Shown piece by piece: positions 40,226-47,535 of a stretch of DNA of 64,000 nucleotides. The notes beneath the pieces were generated by a model. The model was not told the DNA's origin. It saw only the letters and a list, made by a program, of their open reading frames with translations, and did no database searches. A program made the translations under genes and the position numbers. Position 1 is the stretch's first letter. Every line of letters starts with the position of its first letter. Source of the stretch: Nocardioides hwasunensis. Its GTDB lineage: Bacteria; Actinomycetota; Actinomycetes; Propionibacteriales; Nocardioidaceae. The DNA lies in assembly GCF_014779665.1 (NCBI RefSeq), contig NZ_JACXYY010000007.1:186001-250000 (forward strand), in the 5' to 3' direction.

Positions 40226-41654
40226 CGGGGGAGGCGGGCGGGATGCGGAGCTCGCGCGGCAGCTCCTCGAGCAGCCGGAGCCAGAGCTCGGCGGCGGTGG
40301 GGTACGACGCGACGGCGTGACGCAGCACGTGGACCGGGACGTCGCCGGTGATGGCCACGGTCGCTGCGTGGACCAGCTCCCCGGCCTCGGGACCGACGAA
40401 GGTGGCGCCCAGCAGCAGGTGGGAGGCGGCGTCGACGACGAGCTGGGACTCACCGGCGACGTGGTCGCGCAGCAGGGCGGTGCCGGCGGCCGACGAGGTG
40501 GGAACCCGTGACGTGACGACGTCGTGCCCGGCCTCGCGCGCCTCGGCCTCGGTCATCCCGACGCTGGCGACCTCGGGGTCGCTGAAGACCACCTGCGGCA
40601 CCGGAGCCTCGCGGTCGGGCTCCCAGGCCACCTCGCCCGCGGCGGCCGCGGCGATCCGCGCGCCGACGACGCGCGCCTGGTGCTTGCCCCAGTGGGTCAG
40701 CGGCGGGCCGCCGCTGGCGTCGCCGACGGCGTGCAGCCACTCGGGCAGGCGCCCGGACTTCACGTCGTCGGCCGTGAGGCCCACGGAGGAGAGCCCGATG
40801 TCGTCGAGCCGCGGTGCCCGCCCGATGGAGAGCAGCAGCTCGTCGGCCACGATCTCGCCGTCGGAGGTGGTGAGGGTGAGCGTCCCACCGTGGACCTTGC
40901 CGATGCCGGTCGCGGCCGCGTCCTCGCGGCGTACGTCGGTGACCTCGGCGCCGAGCCGGACGTCGATGCCGCGGCCGCGGAGTCCGGTCAGCACCGCCTC
41001 ACCCGCGAACGGCTCGGTGCGCCCGAGCAGTCGGCTGTCCCGGACGACCAGCGTCACCGACGAGCCGAGTGCGTGCATCCAGATCGCGGCCTCGCAGGCG
41101 ACGACCCCGCCGCCGACGATGACCAGCCGGTCGGGGACCTCGACCACGCCGGTCGCGTCGTGGGAGTCCCAGGGGAGGGCGTCGGCGTACATCGCCGGCA
41201 CGTGGGCCGCGCTGCCGGTGGCGATGACGACGGCGCGTCGGGCGGTGACGGTGAGGTCCCCGGACGACGAGGCCACGCGGACGGTGCGCTCGCCGGCGAG
41301 GCGACCGTCGCCGCGGAGCACCGCGATCTCGGCACCCTCGGCCCACGTCACCTGGCCGGCGTCGTCGTAGTGCGACACCCAGGTGTCGCGTCGCTCGAGC
41401 AGCGCCTTCGGCGCGACGTGCGCGGTCGAGACGCCCGGCAGGTCGGCGGTCAGGTCGGCGACCGCGACCGGCCGCAGGAGCGCCTTGCTGGGCATGCACG
41501 CCCAGTAGGAGCACTCCCCGCCGAGCAGCTCGCGCTCGACGATCGCGGCGGTCATGTCGGTGCCCTCGACGGCGTACTGCGCGGCGTTCTCGCCGGCCGG
41601 CCCGCCGCCGATCACGACGACGTCGTACTCGCGGACCTGTGACTGACTCTCCAT
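40218..41654 (-). CDS. FAD-dependent pyridine nucleotide-disulfide oxidoreductase
   Basis: 478 aa. FAD motif VVVIGGGPAGENAAQYA near 12, redox disulfide GGECSYWACMPSKALLRP (C-x4-C) near 45, NAD motif VIVGGGVVACEAAIWMH near 180, and a C-terminal dimerisation domain. It belongs to the dihydrolipoyl dehydrogenase/mercuric reductase group; the unusual SYWA between the cysteines marks an actinobacterial subgroup of unknown substrate. The His-Glu pair (H-x4-E) usual at the C-terminal end of classical members is not seen, so thiol reduction may differ. ATG 41654 has TAGTGT 7 nt upstream. Its stop is in a repeat. Confidence 0.88.
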   Translation of the reverse strand: MESQSQVREYDVVVIGGGPAGENAAQYAVEGTDMTAAIVERELLGGECSYWACMPSKALLRPVAVADLTADLPGVSTAHVAPKALLERRDTWVSHYDDAGQVTWAEGAEIAVLRGDGRLAGERTVRVASSSGDLTVTARRAVVIATGSAAHVPAMYADALPWDSHDATGVVEVPDRLVIVGGGVVACEAAIWMHALGSSVTLVVRDSRLLGRTEPFAGEAVLTGLRGRGIDVRLGAEVTDVRREDAAATGIGKVHGGTLTLTTSDGEIVADELLLSIGRAPRLDDIGLSSVGLTADDVKSGRLPEWLHAVGDASGGPPLTHWGKHQARVVGARIAAAAAGEVAWEPDREAPVPQVVFSDPEVASVGMTEAEAREAGHDVVTSRVPTSSAAGTALLRDHVAGESQLVVDAASHLLLGATFVGPEAGELVHAATVAITGDVPVHVLRHAVASYPTAAELWLRLLEELPRELRIPPASPAG

Positions 41655-41661
41655 GCTCGCG

Positions 41662-41667
41662 ACACTA
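41662..41667 (-). promoter_or_regulatory. -10 box (TAGTGT) of oxidoreductase gene
   Basis: TAGTGT on the minus strand, 7 nt before ATG 41654. It abuts the region where the divergent riboswitch-TerC transcript must start. Confidence 0.5.
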
Positions 41668-41714
41668 GACCTCACCCGGGATTCGCGGGACCCTTGCCAC
41701 TTCAACTACACTTG

Positions 41715-41818
41715 TCCTCGAGGGGAGTACCCCACCAACGTCCGTCGGTCACTACGGCGCCTCCGCAGGCGCCCCGGCGTACGGCCGGTCCGAGAGGACG
41801 GCGGGGGAGACCTCAGGA
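41715..41818 (+). ncRNA. yybP-ykoY (Mn2+) riboswitch aptamer
   Basis: Conserved segments of this class are present: GGGGAGTA at 41722-41729 on the 5' side, GGTCACTACGGC in the middle, and GGGGGAGACCTC at 41803-41814 on the 3' side. Closing helix P1 pairs TCCTCGAGG (41715-41723) with CCTCAGGA (41811-41818) with one bulged base. The class senses manganese and is typically found before TerC-like or MntP genes, as here. An Rfam search would settle it. Confidence 0.85.
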
Positions 41819-41836
41819 ATTCACGCTCCTGAGGAG
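41811..41836 (+). promoter_or_regulatory. Riboswitch expression platform hiding the terC ribosome binding site
   Basis: CCTCAGGA (41811-41818) pairs perfectly with TCCTGAGG (41827-41834), which overlaps the ribosome binding site GAGGAG (41831-41836). The same CCTCAGGA is the 3' strand of aptamer helix P1, so the two helices exclude each other: metal binding would free the ribosome binding site and turn translation on. Confidence 0.75.
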
Positions 41837-41840
41837 ACCC

Positions 41841-42818
41841 ATGTCGTCCATCGCGTCACCCACCCTGTGGTTCGTCACCATCGGCGTCGTGATCGCCCTG
41901 CTCGCCCTCGACTTCGTCGCCACCCGTCGCCCGCACGAGGTGAAGATGAAGGAGGCCGTGGCCTGGTCGGCGTTCTACGTCGCGCTGCCGCTGGCCTTCG
42001 GCCTCTACGTCTGGAGCGCTCACGGCGGTGACCGAGGCCTGGAGTACTACACCGGCTACCTCGTCGAGAAGACGCTCAGCGTCGACAACCTCTTCGTCTT
42101 CATGCTGCTGCTCGCGGCGTTCGCGGTGCCCGAGGTGCTCAAGCAGCGGGTGCTGCTCTACGGCATCATCGGCGCGCTGGTCCTGCGCGGCATCTTCATC
42201 GCCCTCGGCGCCGCCGCGCTGTCCCGCTTCGACTGGGTCTTCCTGATCTTCGGCGGCGTGCTGCTGCTCACCGGCCTCAAGCTCCTGCGCGACGCCGTGC
42301 GGGGCGAGGAGCACGAGGTCGAGGTCTCCGAGATGCGCATCGTGAAGCTGATGAAGCGCTTCATGCCCGTCAGCGACGACTACGACGGCCCGCGCTTCAC
42401 GGTCGTGAAGCAGGGCGTGCGGATGCTGACGCCCTTCGCGCTGGTGACCGCCGCCGTGTTCGCCACCGACATCGTCTTCGCGGTCGACTCGGTGCCCGCG
42501 GTCTACGGCATCACCGGCGACCCCTACCTCGTCTTCGTGACCAACGCGTTCGCCCTGCTCGGCCTGCGCGCGCTCTACTTCGTCCTCGAGGGCGCCCTGA
42601 GCGCGCTCGTCCACCTGAGCTACGGCCTCGCCGCGATCCTGGGCTTCATCGGGTTCAAGCTGGTGCTCCACTGGGCGCACCTGGTGTGGCCCTCGATCCC
42701 CGACGTGCCGACCCTCGCCTCGCTGTTCGTGATCGTCGGCATCCTCGCCATCACGATCACGACCAGCCTCATCGCCAGCAAGCGCACGAAGTCGCGCGAG
42801 ACGGAGGCCGTCGGCTGA
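41841..42818 (+). CDS. TerC family integral membrane protein, Mn2+ exporter type
   Basis: 325 aa with about nine membrane helices. TerC hallmarks are EKTLSVDNLFVFMLLL and ATDIVFAVDSVPAVYGIT, whose Asp residues line the presumed metal path. The Alx/TerC group exports manganese. A cytoplasmic loop (RGEEHEVEVSEMRIVKLMKR) separates the two halves. ATG 41841 follows the GAGGAG at 41831 controlled by the riboswitch, so manganese should induce it. Its own transcript starts near 41700. The C-terminus is short and basic. Confidence 0.92.
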   Translation: MSSIASPTLWFVTIGVVIALLALDFVATRRPHEVKMKEAVAWSAFYVALPLAFGLYVWSAHGGDRGLEYYTGYLVEKTLSVDNLFVFMLLLAAFAVPEVLKQRVLLYGIIGALVLRGIFIALGAAALSRFDWVFLIFGGVLLLTGLKLLRDAVRGEEHEVEVSEMRIVKLMKRFMPVSDDYDGPRFTVVKQGVRMLTPFALVTAAVFATDIVFAVDSVPAVYGITGDPYLVFVTNAFALLGLRALYFVLEGALSALVHLSYGLAAILGFIGFKLVLHWAHLVWPSIPDVPTLASLFVIVGILAITITTSLIASKRTKSRETEAVG

Positions 42819-42836
42819 CCCCGGCGCGGCCCGGCC

Positions 42837-43598
42837 TCAGCACCAGCGGCGTACGCCGTCGGGGCTGAGGTCGAGGTCGCGGAGCACCACGGCCAGCTGC
42901 TCGCCGTAGGCCCGGCAGGTCTTCGCGAAGTCACGGGCGCGGTACTCGATGACGAGGACCTGCTCGCCGTAGTGGTCGACGTAGGACCCGCACTCGTCGT
43001 AGCGCCCGCACTGCTCGGAGACGGCGAAGTCGAAGCCGGCCCTCGTCCCGTCCCACTCGGACCAGTTCTTCTGACCGGCGGCGAGGCCGGCGTCGTGGGC
43101 CTGCGCGACGAGCAGCTGGGCGAACGCCTTGGCGTGGCGGGCCTTCACCAGGCCGCGGCTGCGCGAGAACGAGTCGAGGTTGTCGTACTCCACCGCGTCG
43201 AAGCCGTTGCGGGCGCACCCGGCGGTCCAGCGGCCGACGATGCTCGCGAGCCTCGCACGCTTGCTCGGCGTGCGGATGTCGAGGAGCCACTCGCCCCACG
43301 CCTCGTCCTCGACGAGTCGCCCCCGGGCGTCCTGGAGCAACAGGTCGCGGTGCGTGCGCCAGAAGCGCTTGGCGTCGGGCTGGGTCTGGAAGCCGTTGAC
43401 GTAGCAGATGTTGTAGACCCCGGTCGCGGGCTCGGCCGTGCGGTCGCGCACGACGATCCCGACGTTGTCCGGGACGTAGGCGGGGCCGCCGAGCTGGTAG
43501 TCGAGGTCGGTGCCGGTCGGCAGCGGGGCCGGGTCAGCGGCGTACGACGGCGCCGCCAGCGCGGTCAGGCACAGCAGCGTCGCGAGGAGGGTGCGCAT
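42837..43598 (-). CDS. Secreted GH114-like glycoside hydrolase
   Basis: 253 aa. Signal peptide 1-20 (LLATLLCLTALAAPSYA). The GH114 fold is visible: GVYNICYVNGFQTQ, EWLLDIRTPSKR, GFDAVEYDNLDSF with the catalytic acids, GLAAGQKNWSE, FAVSEQCGRY and VLVIEYRA. The family includes endo-alpha-1,4-polygalactosaminidases that break down exopolysaccharides of galactosamine. Cysteines (ICYV, GCARN, EQCGRYDECG, KTCRAY, RRWC) suggest several disulfides. ATG 43598 has TAGGCT 6 nt upstream. The gene is convergent with terC, with 18 nt between stops. Confidence 0.88.
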   Translation of the reverse strand: MRTLLATLLCLTALAAPSYAADPAPLPTGTDLDYQLGGPAYVPDNVGIVVRDRTAEPATGVYNICYVNGFQTQPDAKRFWRTHRDLLLQDARGRLVEDEAWGEWLLDIRTPSKRARLASIVGRWTAGCARNGFDAVEYDNLDSFSRSRGLVKARHAKAFAQLLVAQAHDAGLAAGQKNWSEWDGTRAGFDFAVSEQCGRYDECGSYVDHYGEQVLVIEYRARDFAKTCRAYGEQLAVVLRDLDLSPDGVRRWC

Positions 43599-43604
43599 GG
43601 CGCG

Positions 43605-43610
43605 AGCCTA
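43605..43610 (-). promoter_or_regulatory. -10 box (TAGGCT) of GH114 gene
   Basis: TAGGCT on the minus strand, 6 nt before ATG 43598. It lies in the gap after the LAS-like gene, so the GH114 gene need not depend on read-through from it. Confidence 0.55.
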
Positions 43611-43656
43611 GGCGGCAGGGATCGCGCGACCCTCCTCGACCGACGCCGCCCGGACG

Positions 43657-44151
43657 TCAGCAGCCGCCGCAGGAGTAGTAGGTGATGTCCCAGTGGCTGC
43701 CCTCGCGGGCGTACACGTTGCCCGACGGCGCGGTGTAGAGCGCCGCACCGTCGCCTCGGGTGCCCGAGTAGGAGTAGGTGCTGGTGATGAAGCTCGACAC
43801 GCAGGTCGTGGGGCGGATGTCGACCTTGTAGCCGTTCCAGTGGCTGTAGGTGCCACCGGCGTGGCCGGTCTCGGTGGCGCCGGTGATGGTGATGGCGCAG
43901 CCGCTGGCCCCCTTGAAGGTGATGATCCCGCTGACCGTCTCCTGGTTGATCTGGTCGTAGGACGTGCACGTCCCGACGTTGCGGTCCGTGCAGCCGCCGG
44001 TCGAGACGCGAGTGATGCCGGCCGCGGTGAGCTGGCTGTCGGCCTGCGCGTCGCTCAGCTTGGTGACCGCCTGGGAGGGGCTCGCGAGGCCGACGACGAC
44101 GACGATCGTGGCGATGAGGAGGGACAGGATCCTGCTGGTGGTGCGGTGCAT
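43657..44151 (-). CDS. Secreted protein with LAS (M15-like) peptidase signature
   Basis: 164 aa. Signal peptide 1-27 (ILSLLIATIVVVVGLASPSQA). Mature part: LSDAQADSQLTAAGI (a short helical motif before the fold), then SHWNGYKVDI and, 40 residues later, EGSHWDITYY. This recalls the S-x-H-x2-G-x-A-x-D and E-x2-H zinc motifs of LAS peptidases (VanX/VanY, M15) with spacing preserved and Ala replaced by Lys. Six cysteines, ending CGGC. It may cut cell-wall peptides or be an inactive relative. ATG 44151 is chosen over GTG 44160 because GGAG sits 8 nt before it. Domain call is from motifs only. Confidence 0.6.
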   Translation of the reverse strand: MHRTTSRILSLLIATIVVVVGLASPSQAVTKLSDAQADSQLTAAGITRVSTGGCTDRNVGTCTSYDQINQETVSGIITFKGASGCAITITGATETGHAGGTYSHWNGYKVDIRPTTCVSSFITSTYSYSGTRGDGAALYTAPSGNVYAREGSHWDITYYSCGGC

Positions 44152-44271
44152 GGGCATCACTCCGTGGTCGTGACGAGACCCCCGATGGCCTCGTCGCTGC
44201 CTCCACCCGACCCGATCGGGCGCGACGGGTCAACTCCCGTGCGGTGAACGCGAATCGACTCGCGCCGGGCT

Positions 44272-44292
44272 GTGAGTCTCTGGGAGACTCAC
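44272..44292. repeat. 19-nt palindrome TGAGTCTC-N3-GAGACTCA, copy 3
   Basis: GTGAGTCTC-TGG-GAGACTCAC between the divergent LAS-like and DUF2087 genes, a place where no terminator is needed. Copies lie about 20.3 and 23.6 kb apart in the window. Confidence 0.85.
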
Positions 44293-44446
44293 GTCCGAGG
44301 GCGCTGTCCAACGCCCAGCCCGACGCAGCGGCCCCAGTCCGTGCGAGGTGGCGAAGGGGAGCAGATCCTCGGACGTCACACCCACACATCGATGACGCCC
44401 GCTGCAGCGGCGTACTGGGGACGCGGCGCAGTCGAAGGTGATCACG

Positions 44447-44896
44447 ATGACCAGGAACAGTGACTTCAAGCAGGTCGTGCGCGCTCGCATGGCCGCGACC
44501 GGCGAGGGCTACACCGCCGCACGCGCCGCGCTCCACCGGGAGGCGTACGACGCCGCGCGGGCCGAGCAGGAACGGCTCGTCGGGCGGCTGTTCACCGACG
44601 GACGCATCGAGCGCGTGCCCGCGAGGCGGAAGGTGCGCGCCGCGGTGCTGCTGGAGGTGCTGAGCCGCTTCGAGCCGGGGCGGGACTACTCCGAGAAGGA
44701 GGTCAACGAGGTGCTCCTCGGTGTGCACGAGGACTTCGCCTACCTCCGCCGCGAGCTGGTCAACTACCACTACCTCGAGCGGGAGGACGGCCGCTACCGC
44801 ACCGCTGCGCACGCACCGGAGCGCTCCGCGACCCAGCGCCAGGAGATCCCGGCGTGGGAGAGCCACTGGCTGGAGGGGTTCCTCACCGGGGCGTGA
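44447..44896 (+). CDS. DUF2087 domain protein
   Basis: 149 aa. The C-terminal half carries DUF2087: RIERVPARRKVRAAVLLEVL, FEPGRDYSEKEVNEVL, DFAYLRRELVNYHYLERE, a small winged-helix-like domain. The N-terminal part (FKQVVRARMAATGEGYTAAR) resembles the short motif found before many Streptomyces DUF2087 proteins. Probably a small DNA-binding regulator. ATG 44447 has GAAGG 8 nt upstream; a GTG 9 nt earlier is possible. Followed after 17 nt by the UBP zinc-finger gene, likely in one operon. Confidence 0.78.
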   Translation: MTRNSDFKQVVRARMAATGEGYTAARAALHREAYDAARAEQERLVGRLFTDGRIERVPARRKVRAAVLLEVLSRFEPGRDYSEKEVNEVLLGVHEDFAYLRRELVNYHYLEREDGRYRTAAHAPERSATQRQEIPAWESHWLEGFLTGA

Positions 44897-44913
44897 CGGG
44901 GCAGTCTGGAGCC

Positions 44914-45267
44914 ATGACAGCCACGACTCCCGAAGGCATCGTCCCCGAGGTCGCCCCGTCCGGTCCGGGCTGCGTGGAGTGCGACGCCGCCGAGGGCTGG
45001 TGGGTGCACCTGCGCCGCTGCGCCCAGTGCGGTCACGTCGGGTGCTGCGACAGCAGCCCGGGCCAGCACGCGACCGCGCACTTCGAGGCGACCGGCCACC
45101 CGGTCATGCAGAGCTACGAGCCGGGTGAGGACTGGTTCTGGGACTTCGGCCGGCAGGTCGGCCTCACGGGCCCGCGACTCGCCGACCCTCAGAGCCACCC
45201 CGACACCCAGCCGGTCCCCGGCCCGGCGGGCAGGGTGCCGTCGGACTGGCAGGACCAGGTGCACTGA
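44914..45267 (+). CDS. UBP-type zinc-finger protein
   Basis: 117 aa. Zinc ligands of the ubiquitin-hydrolase-type finger are present: GCVECDAAEGWWVHLRRCAQ, CGHVGCCDSSPGQHATAHF, ATGHPVMQSYEPGEDWFW. Bacterial versions occur widely in actinobacteria, although classical ubiquitin is absent; they may bind C-terminal glycines. The C-terminal 35 residues are Pro/Asp rich. ATG 44914 follows the DUF2087 gene by 17 nt. A 14-bp palindrome at 45283-45296 lies just behind. Confidence 0.85.
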   Translation: MTATTPEGIVPEVAPSGPGCVECDAAEGWWVHLRRCAQCGHVGCCDSSPGQHATAHFEATGHPVMQSYEPGEDWFWDFGRQVGLTGPRLADPQSHPDTQPVPGPAGRVPSDWQDQVH

Positions 45268-45600
45268 TCCCGCCCAGCAGGCGCTGAGCGCTCAGCATCC
45301 CAGCGCCCCGACCGGTGCGGTCCGTCCGGCGGCGGCGCCGGCGACCGTGCGTCTCGTGGGCAGTGTGCAAGTGGTCAAGACCATCCCCGTCCCGCGCAGC
45401 TCCCCCGGCGTACCCCCACGCCGACGAACAGGTGCTGCGTCCCGGCGAGACTAGCCATGACTCCGCGGCCGTGTCGTTGAGACGTCAAGGAATCCGTGGA
45501 AACGGTTCGAAAGTAGGACGCTTTCCGTGGTCGCCGTCTAGACCAGCGGCACCGGGTGCCGACCCTGTGCCGGCGGTCCTCGACGTGTCATGCTCTGCGC
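45268..45600. other. 333-nt non-coding stretch before GDPD gene
   Basis: Holds a perfect 14-bp palindrome GCTGAGCGCTCAGC (45283-45296), probably the end of the DUF2087-UBP transcript, and a CATGCT hexamer at 45589-45594 exactly 6 nt before the GDPD start, a weak -10 candidate. Nothing else recognisable. Confidence 0.5.
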
Positions 45601-46437
45601 ATGCGTCGTACGCCGCGCATCCGCCGCGCTGCCACCCGCGGGAGCACTGCGTCCGTGTCGCGACCGCAGGTCGTCGCCCACCGAGGTGCCAGCCACGAGA
45701 ACCCCGAGCACACGCTCGCCGCCTACGTGAAGGCGCTCGACGAGGGCGCCGAGGCGCTCGAGTGCGACGTGCGGCTCACGGCCGACGGGCACCTGGTGTG
45801 CGTGCACGATCGCGACCTGCGACGCACCGCCTCCACCGCCGGGCTGGTGTCCACCACGAGCCTGGCCGAGCTGGACGAGCTGGACTTCGCGTCCTGGAAG
45901 AGCCCGTGGTCCGAGCTCGACGACGAGGCGCCCGAGCGCGACCCCGACCACGGCAAGGTGCTGACGCTGCGCAAGCTGCTGGAGACGGTCGCCGACTACG
46001 ACCGGCACGTCGAGCTCGCGATCGAGACAAAGCACCCGACGAGGTTCGGCGGTCTCGTCGAGCGGCGCCTCGTCGAGACACTGGGCGACTTCGGCTGGGA
46101 CCGTGCGGGCTCGCCGGCTCGGGTGATGAGCTTCTCGCTGAACGCCGTGCACCGGCTGCGGCGCCTCGCCCCCGACCTCGACGTGGTGATGCTGGTCGAC
46201 AAGGCGCACCACTGGCCCGTCCTGCGACCGCTGGTCGACGACGACTGGATCATCGGGCCGGGCATCCAGGAGCTGCGCGCGCATCCGGGTCTGGGCCGCC
46301 ACCTGGTGAAGGCCGGGCGTGAGGTGCACGTGTGGACGGTCAACACGGCCGAGGACCTGCAGATCTGCCTCGACCTCGGTGTCACCGCGGTCATCAGCGA
46401 CCGACCGGGATACATCCTGGAGCTGCTCGGCCGATAG
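45601..46437 (+). CDS. Glycerophosphodiester phosphodiesterase family protein
   Basis: 278 aa TIM barrel. PQVVAHRGASHENPEHTLAAY and ALECDVRLTADGHLVCVHDR supply the catalytic His pair and metal-binding Glu/Asp, with ELAIETKHP following. The C-terminal DLGVTAVISDRP is typical. It hydrolyses glycerophosphodiesters to glycerol-3-phosphate and an alcohol, recycling phospholipid headgroups. The first 20 residues are Arg-rich and not a signal peptide, so it is cytoplasmic. ATG 45601. Followed closely by DUF5926, which has its own -10 box overlapping this stop codon. Confidence 0.9.
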   Translation: MRRTPRIRRAATRGSTASVSRPQVVAHRGASHENPEHTLAAYVKALDEGAEALECDVRLTADGHLVCVHDRDLRRTASTAGLVSTTSLAELDELDFASWKSPWSELDDEAPERDPDHGKVLTLRKLLETVADYDRHVELAIETKHPTRFGGLVERRLVETLGDFGWDRAGSPARVMSFSLNAVHRLRRLAPDLDVVMLVDKAHHWPVLRPLVDDDWIIGPGIQELRAHPGLGRHLVKAGREVHVWTVNTAEDLQICLDLGVTAVISDRPGYILELLGR

Positions 46438-46440
46438 GTT
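46435..46440 (+). promoter_or_regulatory. -10 box (TAGGTT) of DUF5926 gene
   Basis: TAGGTT overlaps the GDPD stop codon (TAG) and stands 6 nt before ATG 46447. Confidence 0.55.
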
Positions 46441-46446
46441 CTGGGA

Positions 46447-47379
46447 ATGGCCAAGAAGTCCCGCAACCGCGCCCCGTCCGCTCCCGCTGCTCCCGGCGAG
46501 GTCGGTCCCCGTCAGCCCTGCCCGTGCGGATCGGGCAAGCGCTACAAGGCGTGCCACGGCGCGGCCGGCGGCGCCGCGCCGACCTTCGTGGCCCGGCCCT
46601 TCGAGGGCATGCCCGACGAGTGCGACGTCATCGCGCTGCGCGAGCTGGTCCCGGCTGCGACCGCACCGCTGACCCTCAAGGAGGGCGAGCGCGCCGTCCG
46701 GCTCGCCACCCTGCTCCCGGGCGCCGCGCCCGCCATGGTGCGCGACTCCGGCGACATCTGGCTCGGCCTCCAGGTGCAGCACTCCTACGGCAACCCGGCG
46801 CGCGACCTCGGCGCCGTGCTCGAGGCCGCGCTGGCGACCGAGGAACCCGGCATCGTCGGCCTGATGAGCGATCCGGGCGACGGCCCGAGCCTCCAGGACC
46901 TCATCGCCGACACCTCGCTCGACATCACCGTCCACGACGGCTTCGAGTACTGGATCGACGACATCCCCGAGCGCGACGCCAGCATGGAGGCGGCGCTCGA
47001 GCAGGCCAACGGCGGCGTGATGCCGACCAGCCGGCTGTCCTCCGTCGAGGCGGCGTACTGGACCGACGTCGCCACCAAGGAGCACCTGCGCTGGGTGATG
47101 CCGCACCCCGAGGACGAGCTGCTCGACGCGCTCGCTCGCCTGCACGCCGCCGGGCAGGACTCGGTGGCCGAGGGCTCGCGACTGGTGGGGATGTTCCGGG
47201 CGCACGGACTGCTCGCCCCGGTGTGGGACCTGCCGCTCGGCACCGGCGCCGAGGTGCTCGAGGGACCGGCCGCGACCTTCGCCGCCGCCCTCGAGGACGC
47301 ACTGCGTGGGGGCGACCTCACGGCCGCCGAGCGGTCCGCCCGGGCCGGACTCGCCAACCGGCAGGTGACGATCCGGTAA
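46447..47379 (+). CDS. DUF5926 family protein with SEC-C zinc motif
   Basis: 310 aa. Basic N-terminus (AKKSRNR), then the SEC-C zinc motif QPCPCGSGKRYKACHG at 23-38, as on SecA and several ribosome- or chaperone-associated proteins. The rest is the actinobacterial DUF5926 domain, acidic and Ala-rich, with WIDDIPERDASMEAALEQAN in the centre. A role in translation quality control is possible by analogy, but unproven. It lies next to GDPD and is followed by the promoter-terminator element at 47428-47512. Confidence 0.85.
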   Translation: MAKKSRNRAPSAPAAPGEVGPRQPCPCGSGKRYKACHGAAGGAAPTFVARPFEGMPDECDVIALRELVPAATAPLTLKEGERAVRLATLLPGAAPAMVRDSGDIWLGLQVQHSYGNPARDLGAVLEAALATEEPGIVGLMSDPGDGPSLQDLIADTSLDITVHDGFEYWIDDIPERDASMEAALEQANGGVMPTSRLSSVEAAYWTDVATKEHLRWVMPHPEDELLDALARLHAAGQDSVAEGSRLVGMFRAHGLLAPVWDLPLGTGAEVLEGPAATFAAALEDALRGGDLTAAERSARAGLANRQVTIR

Positions 47380-47427
47380 GAAGCGGTCTACCGCTCCTCC
47401 AAGAGTCGAACACAACCGGGCCAACAG

Positions 47428-47512
47428 TTGTGCGGGCGCTCGCGAGCGGAGTAGATTCACCTCTCGCCCGGTCGTTGTCGTTTCCCCCGTCGACAACGAC
47501 CGGGCTTTCACA
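47428..47512 (+). ncRNA. Candidate small RNA or strong terminator (C-rich loop hairpin)
   Basis: A -35-like TTGTGC (47428-47433), 18-nt spacer and TAGATT (47452-47457) lie just before a perfect 15-bp stem: GCCCGGTCGTTGTCG (47466-47480) with CGACAACGACCGGGC (47491-47505), loop TTTCCCCCGT, then TTTCACATTT. At least it is the terminator of the DUF5926 gene. The promoter next to it and the C-rich loop suggest a short independent RNA, resembling but not matching the 6C family (five C, one such loop). Confidence 0.55.
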
Positions 47513-47535
47513 TTTCCGCGGTCCGGGGACCCCGC

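Noticed and set aside
44272..44292. The 19-nt palindrome as a Rho-independent terminator
   Set aside because: Here it lies between divergent genes, and another copy is inside a coding sequence; no T run follows any copy.
45268..45600. Possible small genes in the 333-nt gap before the GDPD gene
   Set aside because: Frames lack initiation signals and any recognisable sequence; an extended GDPD start at 45556 has no promoter or ribosome binding site.
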